From NCBI GenBank assembly GCA_031401675.1, contig JANNRR010000008.1, forward strand, positions 1 through 51,137: a DNA stretch of 51,137 nt. Direction: 5' to 3'. The stretch is from JANNRR01 sp031401675. GTDB taxonomy: Bacteria > Pseudomonadota > Alphaproteobacteria > Rhodobacterales > Rhodobacteraceae. Shown in pieces: positions 50,714 through 51,137 of this stretch. Each line of letters opens with the position of its first letter. Positions within the stretch are counted from its first letter, which is position 1. Below the pieces are notes generated by a model that made no database searches, was not told the origin of the DNA, and was given only the letters and a program-made list of their open reading frames with translations. A program made the position numbers and the translations under genes.

Positions 50714-51137
50714 GGATCACCCCATCGGCCTGCGACAGCGTGGAATCGCATTCGAACAACGGCGTTGTGCTGAAGAATCCCGGCTCACCCGGAAAGGCGA
50801 AGCTCATCGGCGACGAGTCATAAGGCAGAAAGCCGCTGCCATCGCCGCCGTCCCATTGCCCGCGACCCGAGATGAACAGCCGCCACTCCGGATGAATGTA
50901 CTCGTTGCCCTTGCTGTGCCAGATGGTCGAACCGTCCTCGCGCGTCGAGTGCGCATCGAACTCGGTCCGCTTCAGCGTCACCCCGTCAACCACCACCACT
51001 TCGCCGGTCAGCCGGTCATAGCCTGCAATCCTCTCGCGCACGCCGGCATCGCTCAGCGTGGTAAAGTCAAAGGTGTCGCCGCCGGTTCCCAGCAGGCCCG
51101 TGAAGCTGGCCGGGTCAGCGGCCCCGGGTTCCAGGAC
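50700..51137 (-). CDS. Unknown protein, 5' end beyond the window
   Basis: The frame is open from the right edge to the TGA at 50700, giving the last 145 residues. It reads TGLLGTGGDTFDFTTLSDAG, RLTGEVVVVDGVTLKRTEFD, NEYIHPEWRLFISGRGQWDG, SPMSFAFPGEPGFFSTTPLF and ends GVIRVRD. Glycine- and aspartate-rich, no membrane segment in the visible part; no family recognised. Coupled by overlap to the hydrolase-like gene, so the two may act together. Confidence 0.55.
   Translation of the reverse strand, partial: VLEPGAADPASFTGLLGTGGDTFDFTTLSDAGVRERIAGYDRLTGEVVVVDGVTLKRTEFDAHSTREDGSTIWHSKGNEYIHPEWRLFISGRGQWDGGDGSGFLPYDSSPMSFAFPGEPGFFSTTPLFECDSTLSQADGVIRVRD

Noticed and set aside
1..51137. CRISPR arrays, tRNA or rRNA genes, insertion sequences, prophage or toxin-antitoxin pairs
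   Set aside because: None seen by reading: no evenly spaced direct repeats, no transposase or integrase motifs, no tRNA-like cloverleaf noticed. A dedicated scan could still find a tRNA missed by eye.

Overview
The window is about 51 kb of high-GC DNA with tight head-to-tail gene packing and many 4-bp ATGA or GTGA overlaps. Gene content and order (lptC-lptA-lptB-rpoN-hpf-ptsN, an aerobic cob cluster with cbtAB, a VPLPA-CTERM protein, FnrL-type boxes) point to an alphaproteobacterium of the Rhodobacteraceae (Rhodobacter/Paracoccus type). This placement comes from reading the sequence; no database search was run.

Layout. (1) 1-8432, plus strand: a surface polysaccharide locus with a partial kdsB, four glycosyltransferases, galU and an unusual protein carrying two sulfotransferase-like domains in tandem. 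(2) 8524-14507, minus strand: an envelope and regulation block running kdsD, lptC, lptA, lptB, rpoN, hpf, ptsN in transcription order, with an RNase D-like exonuclease overlapping the kdsD start. (3) 14637-18610: phhB and a glutathione S-transferase on the minus strand, then a three-gene plus-strand operon (Ldh2-type dehydrogenase, APH-fold kinase, TIM-barrel isomerase) of unassigned pathway. (4) 18647-36580: the aerobic (late cobalt insertion) cobalamin cluster. On the minus strand, in transcription order: riboswitch, DUF1636, cobW, cobN, cobG, cobH, cobI, cobJ, then cobL, cobE (frameshifted), cobM, cobB, cobA, DUF1636, a second riboswitch, cbtB, cbtA, cobF. cobK lies inside this block on the opposite strand; cobO and cobQ follow on the plus strand. 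(5) 36577-39762: a two-component system whose histidine kinase carries an in-frame amber stop, with a DUF4173 membrane protein. (6) 39904-42509: queG, a second GST and mtgA. (7) 42568-44792: a VPLPA-CTERM exported protein, a DUF1269 protein and a conserved uncharacterised protein, in a stretch with two good FNR-type boxes and one weaker one. (8) 44828-51137: gltB without gltD, a GFA-family protein, an alpha/beta-hydrolase-like protein and a partial unknown gene.

How the genes work together. KdsB and KdsD both serve Kdo supply, GalU supplies UDP-glucose, and LptABC move lipopolysaccharide, so the left third is largely envelope biogenesis; the sulfotransferase suggests a sulfated glycan. The cob block encodes nearly all corrin-ring steps from uroporphyrinogen III to cobyric acid, plus cobalt entry (CbtAB) and cobalt insertion (CobN), under two cobalamin riboswitches. 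CobS, CobT and the nucleotide-loop genes are not in the window.

Most notable for follow-up: a palindrome of rare codons inside gltB that puts stops in the other five frames; the clustered FNR-type boxes; the tandem sulfotransferase; the unassigned dehydrogenase-kinase-isomerase operon; an oriented short repeat found in six gaps; and two apparent gene disruptions (cobE frameshift, kinase amber codon). No rRNA, tRNA, CRISPR array, insertion sequence or prophage was recognised.
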